The notes beneath the pieces were generated by a model. It was not told the origin of the DNA and did not search any database. It was given only the letters and a program-made list of their open reading frames with translations. Shown one piece after another: positions 14,056 through 21,864 of a stretch of DNA of 23,319 nucleotides; within the stretch, counting starts at the first letter, position 1, and the number at the start of each line of letters is the position of its first letter. The stretch spans positions 1 through 23,319 of the forward strand of contig PLMM01000297.1 of NCBI GenBank assembly GCA_003142495.1, in the 5' to 3' direction. Origin of the DNA: Gemmatimonadota bacterium (GTDB taxonomy: Bacteria; Gemmatimonadota; Gemmatimonadetes; Gemmatimonadales; Gemmatimonadaceae). Made by a program: the position numbers and the translations under genes.

Positions 14056-16419
14056 ATGCGTGGTACCTGGGTCAGTTGTTGCCTCTCGCTGTGCACTTCA
14101 ATCCTCACCATCGCTGCGCTCGGCGCCGCCACACCGGGCGTCGCGCACGCCGCCACCGATCCCGACGCCGGTGACATCGCCGGCGTCGTCCGCGACTCCA
14201 CCACCGGCGAGCCGCTCGCGAACGCGGAGCTCAGCGTGACACGCGAGACGCATCTCGTGGTGAACGCCGAGAGCGATCAGTTCGGGCACTTCATCGTGCA
14301 CAACGTTCCTTCGGGGGCGTACGCGATCGAGGTGCGCATGATCGGCTTCCGCTCGGAGACGCGAACGGTCACTGTGACGGCGGGCGGGCGAGTGAATCTC
14401 ACCTTCGCGCTCGCGCCCGTCGCGACGCAGCTCGAGGCGCTGACCATCACCGCGCAGGCGCCGATCGCCGTCGACACGCGCAGCGGCAATCAGGTCTACA
14501 AGCAGAACGATTATCATGGCGCGCCGTCGAACACGACGTCGCAGATTCTGCAGCAGAGCATCGCCGGTGCGGCGCGCGCACCCACAGGCGAGGTCCACAT
14601 TCGCGGGCAGCACGCGGAGTACGAATACTACGTCGACGGCGTGCCCGTGCCCTCTGGAATTTCCGGGAGCCTCAACGAGCTATTTGATCCGTCCGTCGTC
14701 GATCGCATCGAATTTCAGACCGGCGGCTGGGACGCCGAGTTCGGGAACAAGAACGCGGCGATCGTCGACGTGCACACGCGCATCCCCGCCGGCGGCTTCC
14801 ACATGAACGTCGACGGCTATGCCGGCTCGTTCAACACGAACGGGCAGGGGCTCAACCTCAGCGACAACGTCGGCAAGTGGGGCTTCTTTCTCTCAGGCTC
14901 GCGACAGGAATCGGGAATGCGCCAGGAGCCCGTCGTCTTCGACACGACGACACTCAAGCCGATCAACTATCACAACAGCGGGCAGGACTATTTCACCTTC
15001 GGCAAGGTGCAGTTCACGCCGAGCTCGCGCGACGTGTTCAATCTCGAAGGGAACTGGTCGCGCACGCGCTTTCTCGTTCCCTTCGATTCGACGCAGGGCT
15101 TCTCGAACGATCGGCAAACCGATGTGAACTCCTTCGCGAATCTCGGCTGGCGCCATCGCTTCGGCGATCTCGACTCAGCAAGCGTGTCGAGCTCGGAGCT
15201 CTTCACGGGATTCTACTTTAGGCACGGGAGTTTGGGCTACGTACCGGGAGCGACGGACGATCCGGGATTCTTTTTCTTCCCCGATACGACGACACCGTAC
15301 AACATCGCCGAGCAGAGGAACTTCAATACGTACGGCACGAAGATCGACTTCAAGTGGCGCGCGACGCACGCGTTTGAGCTCAAAACGGGCGTGCAGGCGT
15401 CAGTGACGACGGGGCGCGAGGACTTCGTGTCGACGGATAGCGTTGGCGGGATCGGACCGGGGTCGAACTCGAATCTCAAGGGGCACGACATCGGCGTGTA
15501 CGTGCAGGACTCGTACACGCCGTTCGAGTGGATGGAGCTGCGCACGGGCGTGCGCTACGACTCGCACGTCGCGCCGTTCGCGGGCGATCAGCATCAGGTG
15601 AGCCCGCGCGTGAAGCTCAGCTTCTTTCCGAATCTCTCGAACACGTTCTATCTGTACTATGGTAGGCAGTTCATTCCGACGAACATCGAGGACCTCCGCT
15701 CGATCACGACGGTGTCCGAGGGCGGCGACACGACGTCGACGTCGCCGACGCTCCCCGAGCGCGACGACTTCTATGAGGTTGGCTACATCCATCGCTTCCC
15801 GGCCGGCATCGTGTGGAAGCTGTCTGGGTACGTGAAGAACAGCAGCCCGGGCATCGACGACAACACGATAGCGGGGACTGCAATCGTGACGTCGGTGAAT
15901 CTCGCGCAGGTGCACATCCGCGGCGTCGAGACAGTGGTCGAGATTCGTCCCGGTGGCCCGTTCTCCGGCTACATGAACTTCGCAATCAATCATGCGTACG
16001 GGCGCGGACCGGTGACGGGCGGCTTCTTCCCGACGGACATCGCCGATGTTCCGGGCGGCTGGTTCGATCTCGATCACGATCAGCGGATCTCGTCGGTCGC
16101 GTCGCTGGTGTACTCGAAGAGTCGCTTCTTCGTGAGCACGACGGGCATCTACGGCACCGGCCTCGCGAACGGCGCGGACATCACGTCGCCGATCGGCACC
16201 GGGCTGTTCGATTTCAACAAGTCGATTCACACCGATCCGAGCTTCATCCTGAACGGGTCGCTCGGCTACAGCCTCATCGTCGGCGGCACGATCGTGCGCC
16301 CGCAGCTCTTCGTCGACAACATCTTCGACCATCGCTACCTGCTCAAGGGCGCGTTCTTCAGCGGGGCGTCGGTGGGGCGGCCGCGCACACTCGAGGTGCG
16401 CGTGGACGTAGGGGTGTAA
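14056..16419 (+). CDS. TonB-dependent receptor with CarboxypepD-like N-domain
   Basis: A 787-aa outer-membrane receptor. The signal peptide ends near residue 32 (VAHA). A carboxypeptidase-regulatory-like beta-sandwich (about 38-116; GVVRDSTTGEPLANAELSV ... GFRSETRTVTV) precedes the plug (about 125-255; GEVHIRGQHAEYEYYVDGVP, FQTGGWDAEFGNKNAAIVDV) and the 22-strand barrel. It imports a substrate across the outer membrane using TonB energy; the ligand is unknown and no SusD-like partner is adjacent. GGAG at 14045-14048 supports ATG 14056. The protein ends EVRVDVGV, without the usual terminal aromatic residue of barrel proteins. It is probably regulated by the upstream LytTR system (inference from the operator-like repeats). 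Confidence 0.92.
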   Translation: MRGTWVSCCLSLCTSILTIAALGAATPGVAHAATDPDAGDIAGVVRDSTTGEPLANAELSVTRETHLVVNAESDQFGHFIVHNVPSGAYAIEVRMIGFRSETRTVTVTAGGRVNLTFALAPVATQLEALTITAQAPIAVDTRSGNQVYKQNDYHGAPSNTTSQILQQSIAGAARAPTGEVHIRGQHAEYEYYVDGVPVPSGISGSLNELFDPSVVDRIEFQTGGWDAEFGNKNAAIVDVHTRIPAGGFHMNVDGYAGSFNTNGQGLNLSDNVGKWGFFLSGSRQESGMRQEPVVFDTTTLKPINYHNSGQDYFTFGKVQFTPSSRDVFNLEGNWSRTRFLVPFDSTQGFSNDRQTDVNSFANLGWRHRFGDLDSASVSSSELFTGFYFRHGSLGYVPGATDDPGFFFFPDTTTPYNIAEQRNFNTYGTKIDFKWRATHAFELKTGVQASVTTGREDFVSTDSVGGIGPGSNSNLKGHDIGVYVQDSYTPFEWMELRTGVRYDSHVAPFAGDQHQVSPRVKLSFFPNLSNTFYLYYGRQFIPTNIEDLRSITTVSEGGDTTSTSPTLPERDDFYEVGYIHRFPAGIVWKLSGYVKNSSPGIDDNTIAGTAIVTSVNLAQVHIRGVETVVEIRPGGPFSGYMNFAINHAYGRGPVTGGFFPTDIADVPGGWFDLDHDQRISSVASLVYSKSRFFVSTTGIYGTGLANGADITSPIGTGLFDFNKSIHTDPSFILNGSLGYSLIVGGTIVRPQLFVDNIFDHRYLLKGAFFSGASVGRPRTLEVRVDVGV

Positions 16420-16499
16420 CTGGACGTTTTATGACGCGGTGGCGAGCAACGCGCACGTCTGGCCTTGCTCGCCGCCGCCGTTGGGTACAAAGTTTCCCG

Positions 16500-17414
16500 A
16501 TGTCGCTCCGTCCGATTTTGCTCGCCATCGTCGGCGACAGCGCTGCAGGCAAATCGACGCTCGGCGACGGCATCAGCGCGCTCTTGGGCGATGAGCGCGT
16601 CACCGTCGTCACGACGGATGACTATCACAAGCACAATCGACGGAAGCGCCGCGAGCTGCGCTTGAGCGCGCTCCATCCGGACTGCAACGACCTCGATCTG
16701 CTCGGCGAGCATCTCGAGCAGCTCTCGAGCGGAAAGTCCGTGCAGAAGGCGCCGTACAATCACTCGACCGGCGACTTCGATGCGCCCAGGGAAATTGCGC
16801 CGTCGGAGTTCTTGATCGTGGAGGGGCTGCTTGGACTATCGACGCCCGCGCTCCGCGAGCGCTATGACGTGAGCGTGTATCTCGACACACCGGAGCCGCT
16901 GCGTCATCGCTGGAAGATGTCGCGCGATACGGCGAAGCGTGGCTATTCGGAGAATCAGGTGTCGGAGCTCCTCGAGCGGCGCGAGGGCGTGTCTGCCGCG
17001 TACGTACGCCCGCAACGCGAACATGCGGACATGGTGGTGCGCTTTCGCACGGGGCCAAGGGCGATCGACGATACGAAGCTGCACGCGACCGTGGCGATGC
17101 GTGACCAGGTGCGGCATCCCGCGCTACGTGCGGTACTCGAGCAGTCGCCGCTGGCGGCAGCGAGGCTGCTGCTGCGAAGGCAGGGTGCGGGGGCAGTGCT
17201 CGAGATCGACGGACGCATCTCGGATGCGGAGACGGCGCAAGCGGAGCGAGCGCTGATACTCCAGCGACCGGAGCTGCAGTACATCCTGCAGCGTCGCACG
17301 GGGCAGTTCATGACGAACGGAACGCAGCGCCACAGTAACGCGCTCGGGCTCGCGCAATTGTTGATCGCCTATCCGGTGCTGAGCGCGAAACTCGAGCAGG
17401 GAGACTCTGGATGA
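16500..17414 (+). CDS. Phosphoribulokinase/uridine kinase family protein (PRK-like)
   Basis: A 304-aa P-loop kinase. Walker A is GDSAAGKST (12-20). Further motifs resemble phosphoribulokinase rather than uridine kinase: TTDDYHKHNR (39-48), NDLDLLGEHL (63-72), YNHSTGDFD (86-94), the Walker B-like FLIVEGLLGL (104-113), YLDTPEPLRHRWKMSRDTAKRG and a C-terminal EIDGRISD plus RHSNALGLAQLLIA that match the end of plant/cyanobacterial-type PRK. PRK phosphorylates ribulose-5-phosphate for the Calvin cycle, but no RuBisCO or other cycle gene is in view, so the substrate is open. ATG 16500 is chosen just before the nucleotide-binding strand; the upstream frame is Arg-rich and unconserved. Its stop overlaps the next start (ATGA). 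Confidence 0.82.
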   Translation: MSLRPILLAIVGDSAAGKSTLGDGISALLGDERVTVVTTDDYHKHNRRKRRELRLSALHPDCNDLDLLGEHLEQLSSGKSVQKAPYNHSTGDFDAPREIAPSEFLIVEGLLGLSTPALRERYDVSVYLDTPEPLRHRWKMSRDTAKRGYSENQVSELLERREGVSAAYVRPQREHADMVVRFRTGPRAIDDTKLHATVAMRDQVRHPALRAVLEQSPLAAARLLLRRQGAGAVLEIDGRISDAETAQAERALILQRPELQYILQRRTGQFMTNGTQRHSNALGLAQLLIAYPVLSAKLEQGDSG

Positions 17415-18196
17415 TCATGTCGCATGCGCTGTCGGCGCTGACTCTCGCGTGCGCGCTCGCGGCGGCGCTGCCGGCGCAGAAGACGGGCTTTCTCGATCGG
17501 ACGGTGAAGTCGGGCGCGCTCACGATCAAGTATCAGGTGTACGTGCCGCCGTCGTACGACGGGCAGCAGGCGTTGCCGGTGATCCTGTTCATGCACGGGT
17601 CGGGCGAGCGCGGGAGCGATGGGCTCAAGCAGACACAGGTCGGGATGCCGTCGCAGATCAGATGGCATCGTGACTGGTTCAATGCGATCGTCGTGATGCC
17701 GCAGTGTCCCGACGACAGCGTCTTTCGCGGAGTCGTCGCGGACGCGACGTATGCGGCGCTCGAGAAGAGTGTGCGGGAATTCCACGGCGATCGCTCGCGG
17801 ATCTATGTGACCGGGCTCTCGATGGGCGGCTACGGCGTGTGGCAGGAAGTCTTGGATCATCCAGGGGTTTTTGCTGCCGCTGTGGCGGCGTCGGGCGGTC
17901 TCACACCGTCGGCGGACATGGACAATCTGTTCGTGAGCGTGAAGGGCGACGATCCGTATGCGTACGTCGCGTCGCAGACGAAGGGGCTGCCGATCTGGAT
18001 TTTCCACGGGGCGAAGGACGACGTCGTACCGACGGTGCAGTCGCAGAAGCTCGTGAAGGCGATGCGCGATGCCGGCACGGATGTGAAGTACACGGAGTAT
18101 CCGGACGTTGGCCACGGCGCGTGGGAGCCGGCGTACGCGGACGAGGAGCTGTGGAAGTGGCTGTTCGCGCAGCGGCTCACCAAGGCGAGCCGCTGA
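17411..18196 (+). CDS. Secreted alpha/beta hydrolase (esterase/phospholipase type)
   Basis: A 261-aa exported hydrolase. A signal peptide is predicted, with cleavage after LPA (residue 22). The fold is that of PHB-depolymerase or carboxylesterase-like enzymes with an oxyanion region MHGSGERGSDGL (61-72), nucleophile S137 in GLSMGGYG, acid D203 or D204 (GAKDDVVP) and H235 (VGHGAWEP). The similar arrangement is seen in feruloyl/acyl esterases and predicted peptidases. It would hydrolyse an ester in the periplasm or outside; the substrate is not known. ATG 17411 overlaps the stop of the PRK-like gene, so the two are translationally coupled although one product is cytoplasmic and the other exported. 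It converges on the stress-protein gene 16 bp away. Confidence 0.87.
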   Translation: MIMSHALSALTLACALAAALPAQKTGFLDRTVKSGALTIKYQVYVPPSYDGQQALPVILFMHGSGERGSDGLKQTQVGMPSQIRWHRDWFNAIVVMPQCPDDSVFRGVVADATYAALEKSVREFHGDRSRIYVTGLSMGGYGVWQEVLDHPGVFAAAVAASGGLTPSADMDNLFVSVKGDDPYAYVASQTKGLPIWIFHGAKDDVVPTVQSQKLVKAMRDAGTDVKYTEYPDVGHGAWEPAYADEELWKWLFAQRLTKASR

Positions 18197-18212
18197 CGCG
18201 AGCGGCGCGGAG

Positions 18213-18842
18213 TTAGCGTCGCGCCTCCAGCTCTTTCTTTCCGACGTGGCGCATGTCGCCGATCTTTGGCGGCTCGCCGGTAAGGAGCGCCTTCGCAACC
18301 TTGAAGAGCTGCACGGCGCGGGGCTCGTTCGACTTGAGATACGTGGCCTCGTGCGCCTCGACCTCGATGAGCACCAGTCGCGGATCGTTCGGACCACCGT
18401 TGCGATTGCCACCCTCGTCGCCGAACCACGCCTTCCAGTCCGGCTTGTAGAGAGTGCGAATGAGATCGCGATCGGTGATGATCCGCGCAGTGCCGCTCAC
18501 CGACACCCACTCGCGCGACTTGTTGTTATAGTAGGCGAGATTCACTTCCGGCTGCGCCTCGATCTCATCTACCTTGTGCGTGTCGGTGCTGGTGACGAAC
18601 CAGAAGTCGACGCGCGGGCGTTTCTCCTGCGTGGACATCGGGCGCGACACTAGGGTGCCGTCGAAGTTGCGGCTCGTGAGCATCGCGATGTCTATTCCTT
18701 CGACGAGGGAGTAGAGCTCCTCGATTTTCTTGGCAGGGGAGACGTTGTCGTTTTTCATCTTCGCGGCTGCGGTCGAGGTGTCTTTGCTCTTGGCAGTTTT
18801 CGCGGTCGGGGCGGTCTTGCTCTTGGCTTTGACGCTGGGCAT
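18213..18842 (-). CDS. General stress protein 26-like FMN-binding (PNPOx-fold) protein with basic tail
   Basis: A 209-aa protein. From about residue 36 it has the split-barrel flavin fold of the general stress protein/pyridoxamine-phosphate-oxidase-like family: KKIEELYSLVEGIDIAMLTS, GTLVSRPMSTQ, VDFWFVTSTDTHK, NLAYYNNKSREWVSVSGTAR and DWKAWFGDEGG. Relatives bind FMN or FAD and are induced by salt and oxidative stress; the substrate is uncertain. The first 38 residues are low-complexity and rich in Lys, Ala, Thr and Ser (KAKSKTAPTAKTAKSK), like histone-H1-type tails. ATG 18842 has a strong GAGGAGAG ahead of it; the longer open frame upstream to 19187 has no support. It faces away from the HEAT-like gene. 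Confidence 0.88.
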   Translation of the reverse strand: MPSVKAKSKTAPTAKTAKSKDTSTAAAKMKNDNVSPAKKIEELYSLVEGIDIAMLTSRNFDGTLVSRPMSTQEKRPRVDFWFVTSTDTHKVDEIEAQPEVNLAYYNNKSREWVSVSGTARIITDRDLIRTLYKPDWKAWFGDEGGNRNGGPNDPRLVLIEVEAHEATYLKSNEPRAVQLFKVAKALLTGEPPKIGDMRHVGKKELEARR

Positions 18843-19088
18843 GTGGCTCTCCTCGTATGGCGGTAACGAAGGGCGCGGTGCGCTCTGTGGGGGAGAATAA
18901 GGCAAGGCGTGCGCCGCGCCGCATAGCCGGGCTCGGCTACTTAGCCCTGTCCAGACGCAGGCAAGTCGACTATGCACTCTGGTCTTTCCAGGAAAGAAAA
19001 CGGCCGGCAATCGCCGAACGATGACGGTTGTGGCGGTGGTGGTGGCGTGGCGGAGCGGGTAAAGAGCCAAGACGACGCGGAGGGGAGA

Positions 19089-19796
19089 GTGAAGAAGAAA
19101 CGCGAGATGACCGCCGCTGAATTCATCGCGGAGCGCAACGCAGATCCGGAATGGGTCGCGGCCCAGCGTGTGAGAGAGGAGGCTCACGCGCTTCGCGGCG
19201 CTAAAAGGAAAGCAGCCTTTGAACCCGTGCTCTTGTCGATTCGCTCGGCAGGATTTCCGATCGATTCGATCGGTGACCTCGTCCGCGTCTATGCACCTCT
19301 TCCAAAGAAGCTGGTCGCTGTCTTACTCGAGGCGCTGCCCACTTTCAAAGATCCCGCTCTTCAAGAAGTGATTGTGCGAGCTCTGGGCGCGTCGTACATC
19401 CCTTACGACGGAAAGGCGCTCACCGAGCTATTCGAGAGCACGGACAACCACTCTCTTCGTTGGGCGATCGGCAACTCGCTCTCGATAGGTAAGATGCGAG
19501 GCGTTGGCGAATGGATTCTCGATGCGGTGCAGAGAAGGGAGTATGGCACGGCGCGGCAGATGCTTCCCCTGGCCGCCGTTAGACACAATCCGCCAGAGCT
19601 GGCGAACCCGATTCTCGTGAGCCTCATCGATGACCTGCCGAGTCACGTTGCTCTCGCCTTGGCCGAAAGCGGCGGCGAGGCAGAGATCGAAGCTCTTCAG
19701 AGGCAATATGAAAAATCAGACGGCTGGGTGAACAAGGCGATCGGCCAGGCGATCGGCGTGATACAACGGCGATTGCAGGAGAGGAGCGAGAGATGA
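19089..19796 (+). CDS. HEAT-like helical repeat protein, unknown function
   Basis: A 235-aa, mostly alpha-helical protein. A charged N-terminus (KKKREMTAAEFIAERNADPEW) leads to about five helix pairs, for example LPKKLVAVLLEALPTFKDPA and LQEVIVRALGASYIP, SLRWAIGNSLSIG, GVGEWILDAVQRREYG and PELANPILVSLIDDLP. This periodicity suggests a HEAT-type solenoid used for protein binding; no catalytic motif is seen. GTG 19089 has GGAGGGG at 19079-19085, so it is preferred over the ATG-like upstream frame from 18972, which is Gly-rich and polar. Codons such as TTA, ACT, AAA, CTT and CAA are more frequent than in neighbours and GC appears lower, hinting at recent transfer. Confidence 0.7.
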   Translation: MKKKREMTAAEFIAERNADPEWVAAQRVREEAHALRGAKRKAAFEPVLLSIRSAGFPIDSIGDLVRVYAPLPKKLVAVLLEALPTFKDPALQEVIVRALGASYIPYDGKALTELFESTDNHSLRWAIGNSLSIGKMRGVGEWILDAVQRREYGTARQMLPLAAVRHNPPELANPILVSLIDDLPSHVALALAESGGEAEIEALQRQYEKSDGWVNKAIGQAIGVIQRRLQERSER

Positions 19797-19805
19797 CCGC
19801 ATCAT

Positions 19806-19820
19806 GTCGATGTGATCGAC
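19806..19820. repeat. Inverted repeat between convergent genes
   Basis: GTCGAT (19806-19811) and ATCGAC (19815-19820) are exact complements with a 3-base loop. It lies between the convergent stops at 19796 and 19832 and could act as a bidirectional hairpin, but no T-run follows on either strand, so terminator function is doubtful. Confidence 0.3.
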
Positions 19821-19831
19821 GCCCCACTCAC

Positions 19832-20188
19832 TCAGTTGATATTCCCTAACCCGTACGCAAGCACCGCGAGGAACGTAACCACCGTCACCGCGGCAACTCC
19901 AATCACCAACCCACCAGTTCGCAGCGGCGAGAACTTGCGCTCCGAAATCCGCGCGATGCTGTCGGTTGGTATCGCGATGTGATCGTGCTTGGTGACCGCG
20001 TGCAGCGTGTCGTTCGCGATCGTCGCACCAGTCGCCATGAACTCGAGCTCCTCGCCCGAGCGCGTCGTCACTCCCGTCGCGTTCTCGAGTCCCGTGCTCC
20101 CGTTGAACGGCACGTGGTGCGTGCCGTAACAGCCCGCGACGAGCGGGGCGAGGAAAACCATCAGGCGTATCGCGCGCCGCGAGCTCAA
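19832..20188 (-). CDS. Small lipoprotein with C-terminal membrane helix
   Basis: A 118-aa protein. It begins with a lipoprotein signal (RRAIRLMVFLAPLVAGC; lipobox VAGC, lipidated C20) and has a short beta-rich middle (LEFMATGATIANDTLHAV, IPTDSIARISERKF) followed by a C-terminal hydrophobic helix (about 93-115, GLVIGVAAVTVVTFLAVLAYG). The middle resembles small proteins that specify how a value is reported or bound, but I recognise no family. Start is TTG 20188, overlapping the stop of the preceding gene (TTGA); the internal ATG at 20161 would lose the basic n-region. It is co-transcribed with the coiled-coil membrane protein. Confidence 0.7.
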   Translation of the reverse strand: MSSRRAIRLMVFLAPLVAGCYGTHHVPFNGSTGLENATGVTTRSGEELEFMATGATIANDTLHAVTKHDHIAIPTDSIARISERKFSPLRTGGLVIGVAAVTVVTFLAVLAYGLGNIN

Positions 20189-20490
20189 TGCGGCGTATCC
20201 ACTCGCCGCACCGGCAGTGCCACCGGCGCCTCGCTCTTCAGCGGATTCGCCTTCTCATTCAGCAGCTTCGTCACGAAACGCTGCCCCTCGCTCACGCGCT
20301 CGATCTCGATGGCGATCGCCTCGACCGCCTGCTCCACTCGCGCGAGACGTTCGTCGGACGCCGCAACTCCCGTCCTCGTCTGCACGCCCGATCGCGTCCG
20401 CTCACGATGGCCTAGCCACATCTTGAGCATCCATACACTGGTGATAAGGACCCCGAACATGCCAACAAGCGGAATAATGTCGTGATCCAT
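20185..20490 (-). CDS. Small membrane protein with coiled coil
   Basis: A 101-aa protein with one N-terminal transmembrane helix (residues 5-26, IIPLVGMFGVLITSVWMLKM) and a cytoplasmic helix with heptad-like spacing (DERLARVEQAVEAIAIEIER, about 46-65) ending VSEGQRFVTKLLNEK. Proteins with this TM plus EQAVDAIAIEVERISEGQRF pattern are, from memory, common in Gemmatimonadota, which supports the taxonomic guess; their role is unknown. It recalls phage-shock-protein-like membrane coiled coils in general layout only. ATG 20490; its stop overlaps the TTG of the lipoprotein gene. Confidence 0.75.
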   Translation of the reverse strand: MDHDIIPLVGMFGVLITSVWMLKMWLGHRERTRSGVQTRTGVAASDERLARVEQAVEAIAIEIERVSEGQRFVTKLLNEKANPLKSEAPVALPVRRVDTPH

Positions 20491-20643
20491 GCGCCCAATG
20501 CCTGTGTTGGAGGTTCAGTCCCTACGGCGCGTCGCCGCCGAAGGTGTCGCCACCACTTTCAATCCTCGCGTGTCCGCTTTTACCACGCGAATCGCGCCTT
20601 AACGACATACGACTGCAGCTCGGACCCCAATCAATAGGCCCAA

Positions 20644-21153
20644 GTGAGCCCACGAGCGCAACTCCACTTAGCGATCACGTTCCTTCTCGCGCTTGCCGCC
20701 TGCGCCCCTGGGCGAGTAACGCCGCCCTCCCCCATTCACGACTCGCCGCCCACCGTCACCGTCGGCTACGCAGACATCACCGGCCTAGGCCCAATACCTC
20801 CGACAAATCCAACCTACACTCGGGAAACCACCACCACCGAAATCGACATGCCACTCAAGGCCACGAACCACCAGATCGCCCTCTGGGCAACCGCGCACAA
20901 TCCAGGCGGCGTGAAATATCTTCGCCTCTCCGTCAACACCACCGATACGACATCGCTTACCGTCGCGCCCGATGCAAACGGGCAAGTCCCGCCGACGATC
21001 GGCGTCGTCGGTTCCGACGGAGCCGGCGCACCCGGCGATCAGAAGATCACCTTTCTGAACACGGGCGCAAACGTCGTCGTCGCAACGGCGACAAACTTCA
21101 ACGGAGGGTCATCGCACATCACGATTACCTTCGTCGCGCACGCCCTGCCGTGA
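20644..21153 (+). CDS. Secreted lipoprotein, unknown function
   Basis: A 169-aa protein starting at GTG 20644 with a clear lipoprotein signal (MSPRAQLHLAITFLLALAAC, lipobox LAAC, C20). The mature part is Thr-, Val- and Gly-rich with alternating beta strands (PTVTVGYADI, ALWATAHNPGGVKYLRLSVN, DQKITFLNTGANVVVATATN, SHITITFVAHALP), suggesting an Ig-like or other beta-sandwich domain of about 130 residues. No Cys beyond the lipidated one and no catalytic pattern. No family recognised. It stands alone between a divergent membrane-protein gene and a convergent EEP gene; the 153-bp upstream region probably carries promoters for both directions. Confidence 0.7.
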   Translation: MSPRAQLHLAITFLLALAACAPGRVTPPSPIHDSPPTVTVGYADITGLGPIPPTNPTYTRETTTTEIDMPLKATNHQIALWATAHNPGGVKYLRLSVNTTDTTSLTVAPDANGQVPPTIGVVGSDGAGAPGDQKITFLNTGANVVVATATNFNGGSSHITITFVAHALP

Positions 21154-21162
21154 TCTCGTGAG

Positions 21163-21864
21163 CTACGCGAGGTCGACGAGCAGTATCGAGTGATCGGACA
21201 CCGCCTCGCTTCGCTCTTCGTGCGAGTACGCGCAGTCGCTTACTCGCGCAGCGATCGATGCCGAGCCGAACGCGTGATCGAGGCGATACGGATGCTTCGC
21301 TCCCTCCCACGTATGCTCCCTCGCATCCTCACCGCGCTTCGCACGCCATAGATCCGTAAATCCGATCGCCGGCAGCCGGTCGAAGAACGTGCCGCTGAAC
21401 ACGCCGGTGCTCGGCGAATCGTTCCTCGGACTTCCGGAGTTGAAGTCGCCCACCGCGAGCACCTGGCCAGAGCGCGCCGCGCGAAGCGACGAGAGCAGCC
21501 CTGACCAGTAGCGCCTAAACACGGCGCGATGCAGCGGTCCGTATATCGCGCGCAGCTCGAGATCGTGCGCAGGCACGCGCACCGACAGATAGTGCCGCTC
21601 GAGATCGCGCAGTGCGCGCGGTCGCGCACGCGGCTCGATCGGAGTCGCCGACAGCACCGCAAGCCCGCCCTCGCGCGATGATTGCGACGTGGTCACGAGA
21701 TGCGACCACCCGCTCGCTATCAACGACTCGATGATCTTCGCACTCCCAGTTGCCTGGTACTCTGAGAGAACTACGACCTCGGGCGCATGCCCACGAATCG
21801 CGTCGACGATGCGCTCACTCCGCCCTCGCCCGCCGCGCAGAATATTCCACGCGAGCACTCTCAC
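21163..21864 (-). CDS. Endonuclease/exonuclease/phosphatase family hydrolase
   Basis: A 233-aa single-domain EEP protein. Visible active-site residues: N7 (WNILRGG), E35 (LSEYQ), Y108 (IYGPLH), D140 and N142 (AVGDFNSG), D196 with H197 (RLDHAFGS) and D224-H225 (VSDHS). The fold covers DNase I-like nucleases, sphingomyelinases and inositol phosphatases; substrate cannot be told. No signal peptide, so cytoplasmic. GTG 21864 is chosen because it stands right before the first beta strand (MRVLAWNILRGG) and overlaps the stop of the methyltransferase-like gene (GTGA). Last gene of the minus-strand group that starts with the amidohydrolase. Confidence 0.9.
   Translation of the reverse strand: MRVLAWNILRGGRGRSERIVDAIRGHAPEVVVLSEYQATGSAKIIESLIASGWSHLVTTSQSSREGGLAVLSATPIEPRARPRALRDLERHYLSVRVPAHDLELRAIYGPLHRAVFRRYWSGLLSSLRAARSGQVLAVGDFNSGSPRNDSPSTGVFSGTFFDRLPAIGFTDLWRAKRGEDAREHTWEGAKHPYRLDHAFGSASIAARVSDCAYSHEERSEAVSDHSILLVDLA

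Noticed and set aside
15400..16332. 310-aa minus-strand open frame
   Set aside because: Antisense to the TonB receptor barrel; composition is a shadow of the real frame.
15813..16499. Long upstream extension of the PRK-like frame
   Set aside because: It overlaps the end of the TonB receptor gene and is Arg/Asp-rich without conservation; the kinase fold starts at 16500.
18189..18206. GCCGC/GCGGC hairpin between the hydrolase and stress-protein genes
   Set aside because: A 5-bp stem in GC-rich sequence is expected by chance and no T-run follows.
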